Of a DNA stretch of 64,000 nt, positions 43,934-57,938 are shown piece by piece (the first letter of the stretch is position 1; every line of letters starts with the position of its first letter). The notes under the pieces are model-generated. The model saw only the letters and a list, made by a program, of their open reading frames with translations. It ran no database searches and was not told the origin of the DNA. Position numbers and translations under genes: made by a program. Source of the stretch: Xestospongia muta (taxonomy: Eukaryota > Porifera > Demospongiae > Haplosclerida > Petrosiidae); NCBI GenBank assembly GCA_963693285.1, contig OY848924.1, positions 7,426,400-7,490,399 of the forward strand, given 5' to 3'.

Positions 43934-46089
43934 GTGAGAGCCCAGGTACCACCCGACGTTGCACAAGGCCCGGCTTTCTCACCTGTTCAGCCAAGAGGCA
44001 TACCTTTTCTCTCAAGAAGTTTTTCGGGAAAACTTCATTCCTTCAATCCAAATTGGTATGATGAGTATCCTTGGATCGAGTACTCTGCATCTAGAGATGC
44101 TGTTTTTTGCTACCCATGTAGACTTTTTACAACCAGATCTGGAAAAGCTGAGGCTGTATTCACTGTGACTGGTTTCCACGACTGGAAGCATGCCTCTGGG
44201 AAGCAAGGTGTTGTTGTACTTCATGACAAATGTGCTATACACAAGAGTGCTATGCTGGCATGGGAAGAGTGTAAGAGAAATGCTGCTTGTAGTACTTCCA
44301 TAGCTAGCCAATTTGTTGCTAGATGAGACTTAGAAATCCGAAACAATCGTCATTATTTGATTTGTGTTTCACAAATTCTCTTATTTTGTGCCCATCAAGA
44401 AATTGCTCTCAGAGGTCATCGTGAATCTCATGTCTCAGATAACAGGGGAAATTTCTTGGAACTGATGCATTTGTTAGGAAAACATAATTTGTAATGGAGA
44501 AATTGAAAGAAGGTCCTCGCAATACAGTATACACTTCCTCTGAGATTCAGAATGCTTTGCTTGAAATCACGGGTAGTAAGGTCAGGAAGCAAATCTGTGA
44601 CTCTGTCATGTCTGCTGGTGCCTTCTCTCTACTTGCTAACGAGAGCAAAGACGTAAGTAAAAATGAACAAATGTCTGTGGTTGTCAGATATGTAGAAGCG
44701 GTTTCTTATAACTTTGTACAATCTACTTTGTTGACTGCTGAAGGTTTATCAACACTCTTGCTGAAGATTTTAGAGGAAAACAAGCTTGATCCAAAACAAA
44801 TTGTTTCTCAAGGATACGATGGAGCCACTGTTATGAGTGGTCGGTGCAATGGCGTTCAAAAACGAATCCAGGAGGTTGCCCCTAAAGCAAGATATGTTCA
44901 CTGTTATGCTCACAACTTAAATTTAGCTTTAATAGATTGTGTCAAAATTGACAATGATGCCAGTGAGTTTTTTGCACTTCTTCAATCACTATATGTTTTC
45001 ATTTCCTCAAGTAAAGCCCACACCATCTTTATGGAAAAGCAGAGAGAGCTATTTCCAGATAAACAACCAAAGCAATTGCAAAAATTATCTGATACACGAT
45101 GGGCCTGCCAGTATCGCACTATCAATGCAGTTTGTTGGACATTCGATGCAGTTATTGAAACACTGCAAGACATTGCTAGTAGCCAAGGTCATGTAAAAGC
45201 AGTGGAAGCAAGAGGCCTGTTGCATCAAGTATAGTGTTTCAAATGTCTTCGGTCACTGATTATCTTTGATCGTGTTCTCTCTTGTACTTTTTCTTTATCT
45301 GAACAGCTGCAAGATAGTAAAGTTAATCTGGCTAAGGCAGCAGACCTAGTTATTGCAACAAAGGACACTTTACATGAATTCTGCCATGATCATTCCTGGC
45401 AGCAGATGTATAACTATGATACACAAGTAGCTCAAACAAAAAGGATTGATATCACTGATGAAAATCACAGGTCAAGAGTCAGAAGACTTCCTAGTAGGCT
45501 GGATGATAGCTTTCTACTTGAGGCAAGTACTTCTAGACAGATCACAACATCTGCTGAGCAAAACAAAATTGCTCTGTACTACCCTATCCTTGACTCCTTC
45601 ATTGCTGAAATGGAACGCCATTTTAGTACAGAAAACATTGCCTTAACGAGAGCTATCCAATCTTGTTCACCAGATTCACCAACATTCTTAGATTATGATG
45701 TAATACTTCTGCTTATATATACAAGCTAATTGTCTTGATGTAGATACTATTGAGATGGAGACAGTCTTGGCAAAGTGAGCCCTCAAAGACAAGGACATGA
45801 CTAGCCTTAGTGATGTTATCCATGAAGTTTACCAGTTAAAGGCTGCTTTTCCTTCTCTATTGAAACTCTTACAAATTACACAGACAATTGCAGTTAGTAT
45901 TGCAGAGTGAGTTTTTCAGCCCTTAAGAGGATAAAAACATACCTGAGATCCACAATGTCAAATAATAGACTGTCTAACCTTGCCATCTTGTCCATTGAAA
46001 AAGACTTATCTAAGAACATATCTTTGGAAGAAGTGGTGGAAGAATTCAGCCGTAATGGTAGTGGTAACCGTAGAATTGTACTCGTATAA
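43934..46089 (+). pseudogene. hAT transposase, ZMYM1/TTF-type, broken
   Basis: Segments in order: TTF-type zinc finger region 43934-44326 (PNWYDEYPWIEYSASRDAVF, CYPCRLF, FHDWKHASG); DUF4371 domain 44494-45234 with its start in the preceding frame (QEIALRGHRE, NRGNFLELMHLL; then SQGYDGATVMSGRCNGVQ and YVHCYAHNLNLALIDC, DTRWACQYR); a middle part 45406-45729; and the hATC end 45907-46089 (FSALKRIKTYLRSTMSNNRL). It is broken by a stop at 44324-44326, a frameshift near 44490, a TAG after LLHQV near 45232, stops between 45727 and 45910 and a frameshift near 45905. Not expected to be active. Confidence 0.88.
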
Positions 46090-46215
46090 TACTTTTCTTT
46101 AATTAAGACGTGTAGCCACGCCTTCTCATGAAATTAATTACGCGAAAATAAATTTCGGGGCGCTTCGCGCGCCACTCTTTGCCCTACCAATCACACATCC
46201 CTAGCTACGCCACTG

Positions 46216-47449
<1,234 letters not shown>

Positions 47450-47695
47450 TATAACTTCACTTTTAATTTATTGATCATTAAGTATCTTGTTTGTATTGTA
47501 AATAATGTACAATTGTTTTTCTACTTCAAAATTTTTGTCATAATCTAATATTTATTTTATTTGGTCTGTTTATGTGCTATCATTAAATTACTTATGTTAG
47601 TCGGTTGCTGCCCATATTTATAGTCAGCACTATTGGAGGGACAAATTATTGTAATAGTTCTGGCCTAACTATCATAATTGTTTCCTCACCATATT

Positions 47696-49492
47696 ATGGA
47701 GAGAGTTACTAGTTGTTATTTGTCTCTCTTGTTGTCCATATATGTTACTACAGTAGTAGTTACTCAGTCAGTGGCTCCTTATGATGCTGATAGCTATTGT
47801 CTAGATCAGAGTGGTAGAGTACCTACCTCTAATACTGAACAGATATTGGTGGATACACAGAATTATCAATCTGGTGCTCTAGTGACTGCTACAGGAGGTA
47901 ATGGTATCTGGTTATCTGTTGATTTTGATGAACCTAATAGCCCTTTCTATCGAAGAGTAAGTTGTATAATACAATGACATATATATGTTTCTACTTACAG
48001 TGGTATGACAATATTCAAGGCATCGAATGTAAACATTATATTTTAGCTTGTGGTAAGGATCAATCAGGACAAGATAACTGGCTAATAACTCAATATATCA
48101 ATATCACTGATGTTGGAGTTAAAGAACTGACTATTAATGTGACATTTGCTACTGATGATGATTGTACTAACTGTCAACAGTCATACTTAATTTCAGCTTT
48201 TCAAACTAATGAGGTCAATGAGACATTTCGTAATAATAGTGATGTCTATTATGACACAGGAGTACGACTCATTCACACTGCTGGACAAGACAGACTTTCT
48301 TCTGCTCAGGGCAGATTTACAATATCTTCTACTGGTCTATATTTAGCAGTAGTAGATAAAGGATCTTGTACAGGAATACAACGTCTTGTAGTGTACTATG
48401 ACATATGTCCTTATCAAGTGAAAAACCTGGTGATTTATCCACAAACAGTTGCTCCTAGTATTGGTTTCTCTCAAGACATAGACATTGTTGGTAGCTGTGT
48501 AGAGAATGCTAGTCCAGTGTCAGCTAATCTTCAGTTAACTTGTGAACTAAATGGAGTTTGGGATAATGTAGTTGTCTCATGTCATTGTAATCCTGGTTAT
48601 GAATTATTTAACAACATATCATGTGATGGTAAATAAAATGCTAACTATTACAATATTAATACTTAATTGAGTTGAACATAATGATAGCATACAAATTATA
48701 TTGTATTGTTAATGTGGCTTTAGTTCATGGACCTAGTTGACTGCACTATGTTAATTTATAATTGTCATGGTTACTGAATGTAATTACTATGTATTATATT
48801 TAAACATATAATATATATGTAGTCAGCTACTTGTAAAAAAGCAACATTAATGTTGTAATTTCAAAACAGCTCATATCTTCAAAACAACAAGCTTTTCTTA
48901 TATTATAATTGTTTTCTATTTACTTTCATACTTTATTTTTTTACTAATTTCTTTGTAGTTTGTTCAGAAGGTTACTTCAAGTTATTTCATGGCCATGATT
49001 TATGTGAGAAGTGTCCTGATAACAGTAACTCCACAACGTCTGGTGCAACTAGTTGTACTTGTTTAACAGGTTATTATCGAAGTAGATATGAAGATGTTAT
49101 TTCAGCTTGTACTGGTGAGTATTTAGTTAAGCAAATTACTACTCATCTTAAATTAACAATGTGTAGTTGTGTAGTCCTAATTGAATGTACAAACTTGTAC
49201 AGTAATCATTAACCATAATTGAATGTAAAGTTACACTATAACCATTACCATCAATACTATGATATTTGTGATATTGACAACCACTCAGTTTAGCATGTCC
49301 TTATTAGTTGATTATATGTAGAGTCAAGTAATAAAATGTTTACATATCTATATATATTGTTTACTTTAAACAATGAGACAAACATTTGTGTACACTTACT
49401 TTAAAATAACAACATCACTATTATTATTATATGTTCACAAAAATGTTTTAATAAATTTTATCATTATTACACCATGATCAGGTGATCCATAT

Positions 49493-49570
<78 letters not shown>

Positions 49571-50698
49571 TTTTTGTTAGCTCCTCCTAGTTCTCCTATT
49601 AATCTTCATAACACTAGCACATTGAGTACCTCATTCAGCATAACTTGGACTCCACCCAGTGATACAGGAGGTCGTACAGATATCTTCTATATTGTAACTA
49701 TTACTGGTAGATCTATTAATAAAACAGTTAATATAACTGATACACAATATACTTTCACTGGATTAAATCCTTTTACAACTTATACTGTGAGTGTTAGAGC
49801 AGGAAATGGAGTATCTGATCAAGACTCTAGCAATGATGTTAACAGGACTGTCAGTATTACTGTCACTACTCCTAACTCTTGTCCTACAAAACCTCTGGTT
49901 GTTAACTTGGGGACATCACCAGTTACTGGAGTTACTTCTATATTAACATGGACACCACCTGCTAATACATATGGGACTCTACAGGCATATCGTATACTCA
50001 CTAACACTGTTAACAATAGTGCTGAGGCTAGAGTGGTAATTACATTACCAAATACAACAACTAGATATGATTTGGATAATCTTAATATCCAACCAGGGAC
50101 ATATTATATCTGGGTAACTAGTATTAAATATAATAATTATATGTAATATTGATGTACTGTAGATTCGAGCTGTCAACCAATATGGTCCAGGTGAAGTGTC
50201 CAGTTCTCAGATATATGTTCGAGCTGAAGGTATAATATGATAATATGATCACATGTTCTAGAACCTTTTTTTTTAGAATCACAAACTTTTCTGAACATAG
50301 CACTATCTGTTTCTTTGGGTCTTGTTAGCTTCATTTGCCTTCTCTTACTTGCTACTATCATCTCTATATGTATAGTTTACAGATTGTTGAAGAAAAGAGA
50401 GTCCTTATCATCAAACCAAAGGTCTATAGCTCAAGACACACCAATGGAGTTAAATGCTTCATACAATGTTAGACCTAACTATCATTTAAGACAAGAGGAC
50501 AATCGTGGCTATTATTATATTGACGAGATTGCAAATTTTCCTCAAAAGACACTAACATCTACTAATCCATCAACTAGTTACTATGACTACATTGATGATA
50601 TTGACTGCAAAGTACAAGAGACTTCTACAGCTGTCACTACTAGCACTGATCCTGTTTATGAACCAGTTGGTGATGAACAAAGTGATAATACTTATTAA
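47696..50698 (+). CDS. Kinase-less Eph-like receptor B, tail shortened
   Basis: Six exons: 47696-47956, 48001-48628, 48959-49114, 49581-50113, 50163-50229, 50277-50698; 688 residues. Same domain order and phases as receptor A: signal peptide, ligand-binding domain (DNWLITQYINIT; GLYLAVVDKGSCTGI; YDICPYQVKNL), Cys-rich module with exon 3 beginning VCSEGYFKL, two FN3 domains, membrane helix, tail with SYNVRP, GYYYIDEI, YYDYIDDI and VYEPVGDE. A deletion of about 20 bp near 50694 removes the DEQEYLKIM end and brings in an early stop (SDNTY). Intron 1 is 44 nt. Poly(A) signal at 50794. It lies downstream of the SPEN pseudogene with the same spacer as SPEN to receptor A. Confidence 0.88.
49496..49566 (+). 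repeat. (CT)n microsatellite before the FN3 exon of receptor B
   Basis: About 70 bp of CT before CATCTTTTTGTTAG and the exon at 49581; equivalent to 41674-41837 in receptor A but much shorter. Confidence 0.95.
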
Positions 50699-50793
50699 AA
50701 ATTATGTAACAGACAAAGCTTTAAAGAATCTTGTAACAATTAGTCCAACATTTATACTCTGTGTATTTTATTAATTCTACTCAATGTTTTTTA

Positions 50794-50799
50794 AATAAA
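50794..50799 (+). promoter_or_regulatory. Poly(A) signal of receptor B
   Basis: AATAAA 96 bp after the stop, only 112 bp before the start codon of receptor C. Confidence 0.7.
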
Positions 50800-50910
50800 A
50801 TGTTTTACTTCCTCTTTCAATTGTGACTAGACAATCCAATTAATTTTATTAATTATTATTTAATTATAGCAATATTCATTGATGTTTTTATATACTGTAG
50901 GCACCGTATT

Positions 50911-53518
50911 ATGGAGAGAGTTACTAGTTGTTATCTGTCTCTCTTGTTGTCCATATATGTTACTACAGTAGTAGTTACTCAGTCAGTGGCTCCTTATGAT
51001 GGTGATAGCTATTGTCTAGATCAGAGTGGTAGAGTACCTACCTCTAATACTGAACAGATATTGCTAGATACACAGAATTATCAATCTGGTGATCTAGTGA
51101 CTCCTACAGGAGGTAATGGTATCTGGTTATCTGTTGATTTTGATGAACCAAATAGTCCTTACTATCGAAGAGTAAGTTGTACATACTATAATACAATGAC
51201 ATATATATGCTTCTACTTACAGTGGTATGACAGTGATCAAGGCATCGAATGTAAGCATAATATTTTAGCTTGTGGTACTGATCAATCAGGACAAAATAAC
51301 TGGCTAATAACTCAATATATCAATATCACTGATGTTGGAGTTAAAGAACTGACCATTAATGTGACATTTGCTACTGATAGTAATTGTGCTAACTGTCAAC
51401 AGTCATACACAATTTGGGCCTTTCAAACCAATGAGATCAATGAGACATTTCGTAATAATAGTGATGTCTATTACGATACAGGAGTACGACTTATTCACAC
51501 TGCTGGACAACAACAGTTCACCTTTAGTCAGGAGAGATTTACAATAACTTCTACTGGTCTATATATAGCAGTAGTAGATAGAGGATCTTGTACAAGAATA
51601 CTACGTCTTGTAGTGTACTATGACATATGTCCTTATCAAGTGAAAAACCTGGTGATTTATCCACGAACTGTTGCTCCTAGTATTGGTTTTTCTCAAGACA
51701 TAGACACTGTTGGTAGCTGTATAGAGAACGCTAGTCCAGTGTCAGCTAATCTTCAGTTAACTTGTGAACTAAATGGAGTTTGGGATAATGTAGCTGTCTC
51801 GTGTTCTTGTAATCCTGGTTATGAATTAAGTAACAATATCTCTTGTGATGGTAAGTACGATATATTTCAATGTTCAGTATGTTATATCTTATATACACAC
51901 AGCTTGTTTAGAAGGTTACTACAAGTCATCTCAAGGTAATAACTTATGTGAGAAGTGTCCTGATAACAGTAACTCCACTACATCTGATACAACTAGTTGT
52001 ACTTGTTTAACAGGTTATTATCGAAGTAGATATGAAGATGTTAGCTCAACTTGTACTGGTGAGTATTTTAATTTATATATCATTTAATGTCAAAGGAATA
52101 GCAATTTAACAACTTTAAATAATATATAACACTAGAAGTTATTGTACATAAAAAAGGATGTTTAATTAAACTATATGTAAATTTTGTAAATTGTTGAAAT
52201 TAACTTTTCAGACTATAGATTCTGGTAATATAATAAAGTAACTGTCTAGCACTCTATCTCCTGGGAATGACAAATTGGAATATAATACCAGTTCTTATAC
52301 TCCAGATCCCAAATTTACAGTATTTCATTAAAAACTTGCAATTCATTTTCTTTTTCCTTCTTAGCTCCTCCTACTTCTCCTATGGGCCTTCATAACACTA
52401 GCATATTGATTACCTCATTCAGCATAACTTGGACTGCACCTAGTGATACAGGAGGTCGTACAGATATCTTCTATATTGTAACTATTACTGGTAGATCTAT
52501 TAATAAAACAGTTAACATAACTGATACACAATATACTTTCACTGGATTAAATCCTTCTACAAGTTATACTGTGAGTGTTAGAGCAGGAAATGGAGTATCT
52601 GATCAAGACTCTAGCAATGATGATAACAGGACTGTCAGTATTACTGTCACTACTCCTAACTCTGGTCCTACAAAACCTCTGGATGTTAACTTAGGGACAT
52701 CACAAGTTACTGGAGTTGCCTCTATATTAACATGGAGAGCACCTACTAATACATATGGGACTCTACAGGGATATCATATACTCACTAACACTGTTAACAA
52801 TAGTGCTGAGGCTAGAGTGGTAATTACATTACCAAATACAACAACTAGATATGATTTGGATAATCTTAATATCCAACCAGGGACACATTATATCTGGGTA
52901 ACTAGTATTAAACATAATAATTATATGTAATATTGATGTACTATAGATTCAAGCTGTCAATGAATATGGTCCAGGTGAATTGTCCAGTTCTCAGATATAT
53001 GTCCGAGCTGAAGGTATAATAATTATGATAATATGATCACATGTTCTACAAATGCTTTTTTTTCAGAATCACAAACTTTTCTGAATATAGCACTATCTGT
53101 TTCTTTGGGTCTTGTTAGCTTCATTTGTTTTCTCTTACTTGTTACTATCATCTCTATATGTATATTTTACAGATTGTTGAAGAGAAGAGAGCCCTTATCA
53201 TCAAAGCAAAGGTCTATAGCTCAAGATACACCAATGGAGTTAAATGCTTCATTCAATGTCAGACCTAGCTATCATTTAAGACAAGAGGACAATCGTGGCT
53301 ATTATTATATTGATGAGATTGCAAGTTTTCCTCAAAAGACACTAACATCTACTAATCCATCAACTAGTTACTTTGACTACATCGATGATGTTGACTGCAA
53401 AATACAAGAGACTTCTACAGCTGTCACTACTAGCACTGGTCCTGTTTATGAACCAGTTGGTGATGAACAAAGTGATTATACTTTGAAAGATGAACAGGAA
53501 TATTTAAAAGTTATGTAA
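50911..53518 (+). CDS. Kinase-less Eph-like receptor C
   Basis: Six exons: 50911-51171, 51223-51850, 51903-52058, 52365-52897, 52947-53013, 53067-53518; 698 residues. Same architecture as receptor A. It belongs to a second subtype: intron 2 is only 52 nt, exon 3 begins ACLEGYYKSSQG (A and B have VCSEGYFKL), and there is no CT tract before the FN3 exon. The ligand-binding domain differs most around HTAGQQQFTFSQERF. In the tail two tyrosines are replaced by Phe (SFNVRP; SYFDYIDD), while GYYYIDEI, VYEPVGDE and EYLKVM are kept. Intron 1 is 51 nt, in frame and free of stops. Poly(A) signal at 53604. Confidence 0.9.
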
Positions 53519-53603
53519 CAGTCAAAACTTTAAAGATTCTTGTAATAATTAGTCCAACATTTATACTTTGTGTATTTTATTAATTCTACTCAATGTTTTT
53601 TTA

Positions 53604-53609
53604 AATAAA
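53604..53609 (+). promoter_or_regulatory. Poly(A) signal of receptor C
   Basis: AATAAA in the conserved 3' flank, about 100 bp before the start of copy D. Confidence 0.7.
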
Positions 53610-53710
53610 ATGTTTTACTTCCTCTTTCAATTGTGACTAGACAATCCAATTAATTTTATTAATATTATTTAATTATAACAATGTTCATTGATGTTTTCAT
53701 ATACCATATT

Positions 53711-56700
53711 ATGGAGAGAGTTACTAGTTGTTATCTGTCTCTCTTGTTGTCCATATATGTTACTACAGTAGTAGTTACTCAGTCAGTGGCTCCTTATGAT
53801 GCTGATAGCAGTTGTCTAGATCAGAGTGGTAGAGTACCTACCTCTAATACTGAACAGATATTGCTAGATACACAGAATTATCAATCTAGTGATCTAGTGA
53901 CTACTACAGGAGGTAATGGTATCTGGTTATATGTTGATTTTGATGAACCAAATAGTCCTTTCAATCGAAGAGTAAGTTGTACATACTATAATACAATGAC
54001 ACATATATGCTTCTACTTACAGTGGTATGACAGTAAACAAGGTATTGAATGTAAGCATTATATTGTAGTTTGTGGTACTGATCAATCAGGACAAGATAAC
54101 TGGCTAATAACTCAATATATCAATATCACTGATGTTGGAGTTAAAGAACTGACCATTAATGTGACATTTGCTACTGATTGTAGTTGTACTAACTGTCAAC
54201 AGTCATACTCAATTTCAGCTTTTCAAACTAATAAGGTCAATGAGACATTACGTAATAATAGTGATGCCTATTATGATACAGGAGTACGACTCATTCACAT
54301 TACTCAATAAAATAAACTTTCTTTTACTCAACGCAGATTTATCATATTTTCTACTGGTCTATATCTAGCAGTAGTAGATAAAGGATCTTGTACAGGAATA
54401 CAACATCTTGTAGTGTACTATGACATATGTCCTTATCAAGTGAAAAACCTGGTGATTTATCCACAAACAGTTACTCCTAGTATTAGTTTCTTTCAAGACA
54501 TAGACAGTGTTGGTAGCTGTGTAGAGAATGCTAGTCCAGTGTCAGCTAATCTTCAGTTAATTTGTGAACTATATGGAGTTTGGGATAATGTAGTTGTCTC
54601 ATGTTCTTGTAATCCTGGTTATGAATTAAGTGACAATACCTCTTGTGATGGTAAAAAATTTAAAAGGATTGTTATATAATTGTCATGTGTTTGTTTATGT
54701 AGCTTGTTTGAAAGGTTACTACAAGTCACCTCAAGGTAATGACTTATGTGAGAAGTGTCCTGATAACAGTAACTGCAATACATCTGGTACAACTAGTTGT
54801 ACTTGTTTAACAGGTTATTATCGAAGTAGATATGAAGATGTTAGCTCAGCTTGTATGGTGAGTATTTTAATTTATATATCATTTAATGTCAAAGGAATAG
54901 CAATTTAACAACTTTAAATAATATATAACACTAGAAGTTATTGTACATAAAAGGATATTTAATTAAACTATTTATAAATTTTGTAAATTGTTGAAATTAA
55001 CTTTTCAGACTATAGATTCTGGTTATATAATAAAGTAACTGTCTAGCACTCTATCTCCTGGGAATGACAAATCAGAATATAATACCAGCTCTTATACTCC
55101 AGATCCCAAATTATAATATTTCATTAAACACTTGCAATTCATTTTCTTTTTCCTTCTTAGCTCCTCCTAGTTCCCCTATGGGCCTTCATAACACTAGCAT
55201 ATTGATTACCTCATTCAGCATAACTTGGACTCCCCCTAGTGATACAGGAGGTCATACAGATATCTTCTATATTGTAATTATTACTAGTAGATCTATTAAT
55301 ATAACAGTTAATATAACTGATACACAATATAGTGTCACTGGATTAAATCCTTCTACAACTTATACTGTGAGTGTTAGAGCAGGAAATGGAGTATCTGATC
55401 AAGACTCTAGCAATGATGATAACAGGACTGTCAGTATTATTGTCACTACTCCTAACTCTGGTCCTACAAAACCTCTGGATGTTAACTTGGGGACATCACA
55501 GGTTTCTTGAGTTGTCTCTATTTTAACATGGACACCACCTGCTAATACATATGGGACTCTACAGAGATATCGTATACTCACTAACACTGTTAACAATAGT
55601 GCTGAGGCTAGAGTGGCAATTACATTACCAAATACAATAACTAGATATGATTTGGATAATCTTGATACCAACCAGGGACATATTATATCTGGGTAAGTAG
55701 TATTAAATACAATATAATATTTATTGCACCATGCTATGCCTTAATTGACCAATCAAATTACTCTATTTCAGATCATTAAATAACTTATAGACTATGATTT
55801 CCAAGATTATAGCAATCAATTTTTGCTGAAATTGCTGCCTTATTTTTCTATTTTCTATAAATCAGTAAATTTATCATATTTTTAATTTTTGACTATGTTG
55901 ATAGTGGTGGATGAACAATTGTTGAAATGAGTATATGATTGAAAAATATCAGTAGTTTCAAGTTTTTGTCTCTTTTCTCTTCCATTGTTGCATCATTGAG
56001 TACACCAGATAGTCCTTGTTTGGTCTTTAGATATTCGTTTGGACCTTCTTATTCCATTGAGGCTACAGTGACCAGTTCAAGACATAATTAATTGTTTGTC
56101 AACTCTTTCCTGAAACAATCTGGTAGCACTGGTCACTCGTAGGGAATGGTTGTCTTTTCATTTTACTGTCTAGAGTTCACTGAGCTCCAGCAAATATAGG
56201 ATCTGTAAAAAAGTTTATAACTGGATCAAACATTGTAATGTGTCTCATTGATTCACAGATAATGTTGTCAAGTGTGTTTGGTGGGTAACATTTCCCATCA
56301 CTTCTAATACAAACTGCTCGTCCAGTAGTTAAGTTGCTCATACATGCATAAAGTCAAATGTGAAGGAGAGTTGGACGAGTTAGTTTGCTTGTGATATTCA
56401 CTCCACTCATAAATTCAATGCCCATGTAGTAGATTTAACAGTATTTTTGGCCATGTCTCCTTCCTGTGATGTGTAATGGAGTAATCTGATTGGTCAATTA
56501 AGGCATAGCATGATATGAGTATAGGTTGTACACCAAGGTCGAAGTAGATTTATTATTTATACACCAATGGCTGCAGGCCATTGGTGTGTAAACATGTAGT
56601 TAACAAGACCAAGGTATATGTACCTGGATCAGATAAGAAGTATTAAATACAATATAATATTTATTGTAGCATACTATGCCTTAATTGACCAATCAGATTA

Positions 56701-57737
56701 CTCCATTTCAGGTCAATAAATAACTTAGGCTATGATTTCGAAGGCTATGTATTATATTTAATACTTCTTACCTAAATACAATATACCTTGGTCTCATTAG
56801 GTACATGTTTATATACCTCTGACCTGTGGCCATCAGTGTATAAATCATGTATCTACCTCAACCTCGCTGTATAACCTATACTTGTACCATCCTATGCCTT
56901 AATTGACCAATCAGATTATTCCATTTCAGGTTAATAAATAACCTATATACCTCTCTGGGAAATGGGTAATGTAAAAGTGTAATTAAGAAAGTCCATTTCT
57001 TCCATTGTAAGTAAAATGATAAGCTTTCCTTCATTAGCTAAAGCTAACAAGCAGATTTTGACAAGCATGTATCCAAAGAAGCAGATGCAGCGTAACAAAT
57101 ATAGGAATTGAAATGAAACAATCTGATTGGTCAACATGGTACAAGTCAATTATACATATTGATGTACTGTAGATTCAAGCTGTCAACCAATATGGTCCAG
57201 GTGAAGTGTCCAGTTCTCAGATATATGTCCGAATTAAAGGTATATTATGAGAATATGATAACATGTTCTAGAATTTTTTCAGAACCACAAACTTTTTTGA
57301 ACGTAGCACTATCTGTTTCTTTCGGTCTTGTTAGCTTCATTTGTTTTCTCTTACTTGTTACTATCATCTCTATATGTATAGTTTACAGATTGTTGAAGAA
57401 AAGAGAGTCCTTATCATCAAAGCAAAGGTCTACAGCTCAAGACACACCAATGGAGTTAAATTTTCATACAATGTTAGACCTAGGTATCATTTAAGACAAG
57501 AAAATAATTGTGGCTATTATTATATTGATGAGATTGCAAATTTTCCTCAAAAGACACCATGCAACATCTACTAACCCATTAGCTAGTTACTATGACTACA
57601 TTGATGATATTGACTGCAAAGTACAAGAGACTTCTACAGCTGTCACTACTAGCTGTGGTCCTGTTTATGAACCAGTTGGTGATGAACAAAGTGATAATAC
57701 TTTGAAAGACGAACGGGAATATTTAAAATTTATGTAA
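53711..57737 (+). pseudogene. Eph-like receptor D, pseudogene interrupted by an insertion
   Basis: Exons equivalent to receptor C can be placed at 53711-53971, 54023-54650, 54703-54857, 55161 to about 55694, 57173-57239 and 57283-57737. Breaks: CAA to TAA at 54308-54310 in the ligand-binding domain; a one-base loss at the end of exon 3 (near 54856); TGA at 55508-55510 between the FN3 domains; a small deletion near 55667; a frameshift near 57463 and a 4-bp insertion near 57560 in the tail. The intron between the FN3 and juxtamembrane exons is swollen from about 50 nt to almost 1.5 kb by an insertion. The poly(A) signal has also changed to AATAAG. Confidence 0.93.
55707..57155. mobile_element. 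Foldback-type element cluster with degenerate Crypton-like remnant
   Basis: Inserted in the last FN3 intron of copy D. The motif TTAATTGACCAATCARATTA occurs three times in one direction (about 55740, 56682, 56898) and once inverted (about 56475). Larger arms, about 56462-56650 and 56740-56930, are inverted copies with many mismatches. A perfect small palindrome (ACACCAATGGC / GCCATTGGTGT) is at 56561-56587. Between the first motif and the arms, the minus strand has stop-interrupted text such as IRSDGKCYPPNTLDNIICES and DPIFAGAQ then LDSKMKR, which recalls the DUF3504/Crypton-derived region of ZMYM2/QRICH1-type proteins. The latter assignment is tentative. Confidence 0.6.
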
Positions 57738-57938
57738 CAGTCAAAACTTAAAAGAATCTTGTAATAATTAGTCCAACATTTATACTCTGTGTATTTTATT
57801 AATTCTACTCAATGTTTTTTAAATAAGATGTATTCACTTCCTCTTTCAATTGTGACTAGACAATCCAATTAATTTTATTAATATTATTTAATTATAGCAA
57901 TATTCATTGATGTTTTTATATACTGTAGGCACTGTATT

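Larger units (their letters stand above)
43496..46215. mobile_element. Composite hAT-type transposon insertion in the SPEN copy
   Basis: The inserted block lies between two SPEN-derived pieces. The left border begins CAGGGACAGCAC; the right border is CCCTAGCTACGCCACTG (46199-46215), whose reverse complement CAGTGGCGTAGCTAGGG is a terminus typical of hAT elements. Only CAG is shared between the two ends, and no 8-bp target duplication is seen (GTCGTGAT left, CCCCTCTC right). Inside are transposase pieces in opposite orientations: a minus-strand C-terminal fragment (about 43630-43866) and a plus-strand near-complete but broken transposase (43934-46089). The host copy also lacks 349 bp of SPEN (37784-38132) at this point. 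Confidence 0.85.
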
